From an uncultured beta proteobacterium (GTDB taxonomy: Bacteria; Pseudomonadota; Gammaproteobacteria; Burkholderiales; SG8-41): 35,798 nucleotides of DNA. The position numbers were made by a program, and so were the translations under genes. Within the stretch, counting starts at the first letter, position 1. Each line of letters starts with the position of its first letter. The DNA is taken from assembly GCA_903893565.1 (NCBI GenBank), contig CAITMU010000055.1:1-35798 (forward strand), written 5' to 3'. This document shows positions 35,283 to 35,798 of this stretch, in pieces. Under the pieces are notes generated by a model. It saw only the letters and a list, made by a program, of their open reading frames with translations. It made no database searches and was not told where the DNA came from.

Positions 35283-35342
35283 ATCAACCGCGTAACGTTT
35301 GACGTGAGCTCAAAACCACCGGCAACCATTGAGTGGGAGTAA
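35283..35342 (+). repeat. attachment copy 4: foreign guaA 3' end scar
   Basis: Sixty nt read in frame as [23 protein letters not shown]. Against the resident guaA end ([19 protein letters not shown]), 16 of 19 residues match by my count, but only about 37 of 60 bases, with differences mostly at third codon positions. That pattern means it evolved as guaA coding DNA in another lineage and was carried in, rather than being a local duplication. Similarity may extend a few codons further upstream with a small deletion. Confidence 0.85.
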
Positions 35343-35464
35343 CTTATCGACTTAAGTTCATGATTTATATATTTTTTCTCTAAAAAAGAATGATATTAAA
35401 TATTTCATCATTTTGTAATTGAATCTTATCAATAAAATCAGTTATAAATCTTTGTAATTCTTCG

Positions 35465-35484
35465 TATAATATGTATTGATACAT
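35465..35484 (+). promoter_or_regulatory. -10 box and operator of the second Phd-VapC pair
   Basis: TATAAT (35465-35470) is followed directly by a perfect inverted repeat ATGTAT-TG-ATACAT (35471-35484), a likely autoregulatory operator for the Phd antitoxin. A matching -35 with good spacing is not obvious. GAGG at 35492-35495 is the ribosome site. Confidence 0.6.
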
Positions 35485-35502
35485 AAATTACGAGGCGCTT
35501 AA

Positions 35503-35760
35503 ATGCCTACAATTAATGCAACTGAACTTGCTAGAAACACTAGAGAAATTTTGGACCGTGTAAGTAGTCAAGGAGAAACAGTAACAATTCAGCGTAATCA
35601 AACCTCGATTGCTCAAATTGTTCCATCACCACGAACCATGAGTGCTACTCAAGCTCTCGAAGGCTTGGGTCATTCTATGCTATCGCCAAAGCAGTCAGAT
35701 GCTTGGTTAACCGATAGCAAGGAGCAATTTAGCGATGCGGTGCGTGATCCATGGGCATGA
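35503..35760 (+). CDS. Phd/YefM-family antitoxin
   Basis: 85 residues: NATELARNTREILDRVSSQGE and VTIQRNQTSIAQIVP are the Phd/YefM fold; the C-terminal part contains two Trp (DAWLTDSKEQ, VRDPWA). The stop overlaps the next ATG (ATGA), coupling it to the toxin. Confidence 0.9.
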   Translation: MPTINATELARNTREILDRVSSQGETVTIQRNQTSIAQIVPSPRTMSATQALEGLGHSMLSPKQSDAWLTDSKEQFSDAVRDPWA

Positions 35761-35798
35761 TTTTGGATAGCTGTGTCTGGATTGGACTTGCCAGCAAC
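35757..35798 (+). CDS. VapC-like PIN toxin, N-terminal fragment cut by window end
   Basis: The first 14 residues MILDSCVWIGLASN have the PIN opening I-L-D-S-x-V-W with its first metal Asp. The start overlaps the Phd stop by 4 nt. The rest is outside the window. Confidence 0.8.
   Translation, partial: MILDSCVWIGLASN

Noticed and set aside
29841..35342. Integron or CRISPR interpretation of the repeated cores
   Set aside because: Spacing is irregular (about 0.8-1.4 kb or more), cores match the guaA coding end rather than attC hairpins or CRISPR repeats, and no intI or cas gene is visible.

Overview
The window looks like a moderate-to-low GC betaproteobacterium, most likely Burkholderiales. Two things point there: four Bug-type (tripartite tricarboxylate transporter, TTT) periplasmic binding proteins, a family expanded in that order, and the housekeeping order smpB / ratA-rnfH / DUF4124 / guaB-guaA. 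The genus cannot be fixed from the sequence alone.

1 to about 24.75 kb is a catabolic region for small carboxylic or hydroxy acids. Operon A (1365-6129) packs an aconitase/IPM-dehydratase type large and small subunit, an enolase-superfamily enzyme, a Bug receptor and an isocitrate lyase/PEP mutase family C-C lyase, with 1-4 nt overlaps or gaps. It is followed by a truncated aldo/keto reductase, an MmgE/PrpD protein and a zinc-independent type MDR oxidoreductase, with an amidohydrolase divergent upstream. A second set (9.0-18.6 kb) holds a VOC protein, an FMN alpha-hydroxy-acid oxidase, an ornithine cyclodeaminase/mu-crystallin protein, a GMC oxidoreductase, an ACMSD-type amidohydrolase, a Bug receptor, an alpha/beta hydrolase, an SDR and a cupin-like protein. 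A third set (18.9-24.75 kb) has two Bug receptors, a 6PGDH-like dehydrogenase, an SDR, a type II dehydroquinase-like protein and an LVIVD-repeat protein. Three proteins here keep their fold signatures but lack the textbook catalytic residues: the hydrolase (Ser to Lys), the first SDR (Tyr to Lys) and the dehydroquinase-like protein (Tyr to Phe and others).

24.75-29.86 kb is conserved core: smpB, ratA, rnfH, a DUF4124 protein, guaB and guaA.

29.86 kb to the end is an accessory region placed exactly behind the 3' end of guaA. The last codons of guaA (IEWE-stop) recur, same strand, at 33900-33914 and 35283-35342, with weaker copies at 31065-31076 and 33127-33141. The 35283-35342 copy is a roughly 19-codon guaA 3' end differing from the resident gene mostly at synonymous positions, so it looks like a scar from another host. 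Between these att-like repeats sit a 41-codon tyrosine-integrase stub, ParDE, a SAM methyltransferase, a heavily decayed gene, VapBC, an orphan BrnA-like antitoxin and a Phd-PIN pair. A second Phd-VapC pair begins after the last repeat and runs off the window. My reading is a tandem array of guaA-targeted islets that has lost its integrase and keeps mainly toxin-antitoxin genes. This is the most unusual structure in the window.
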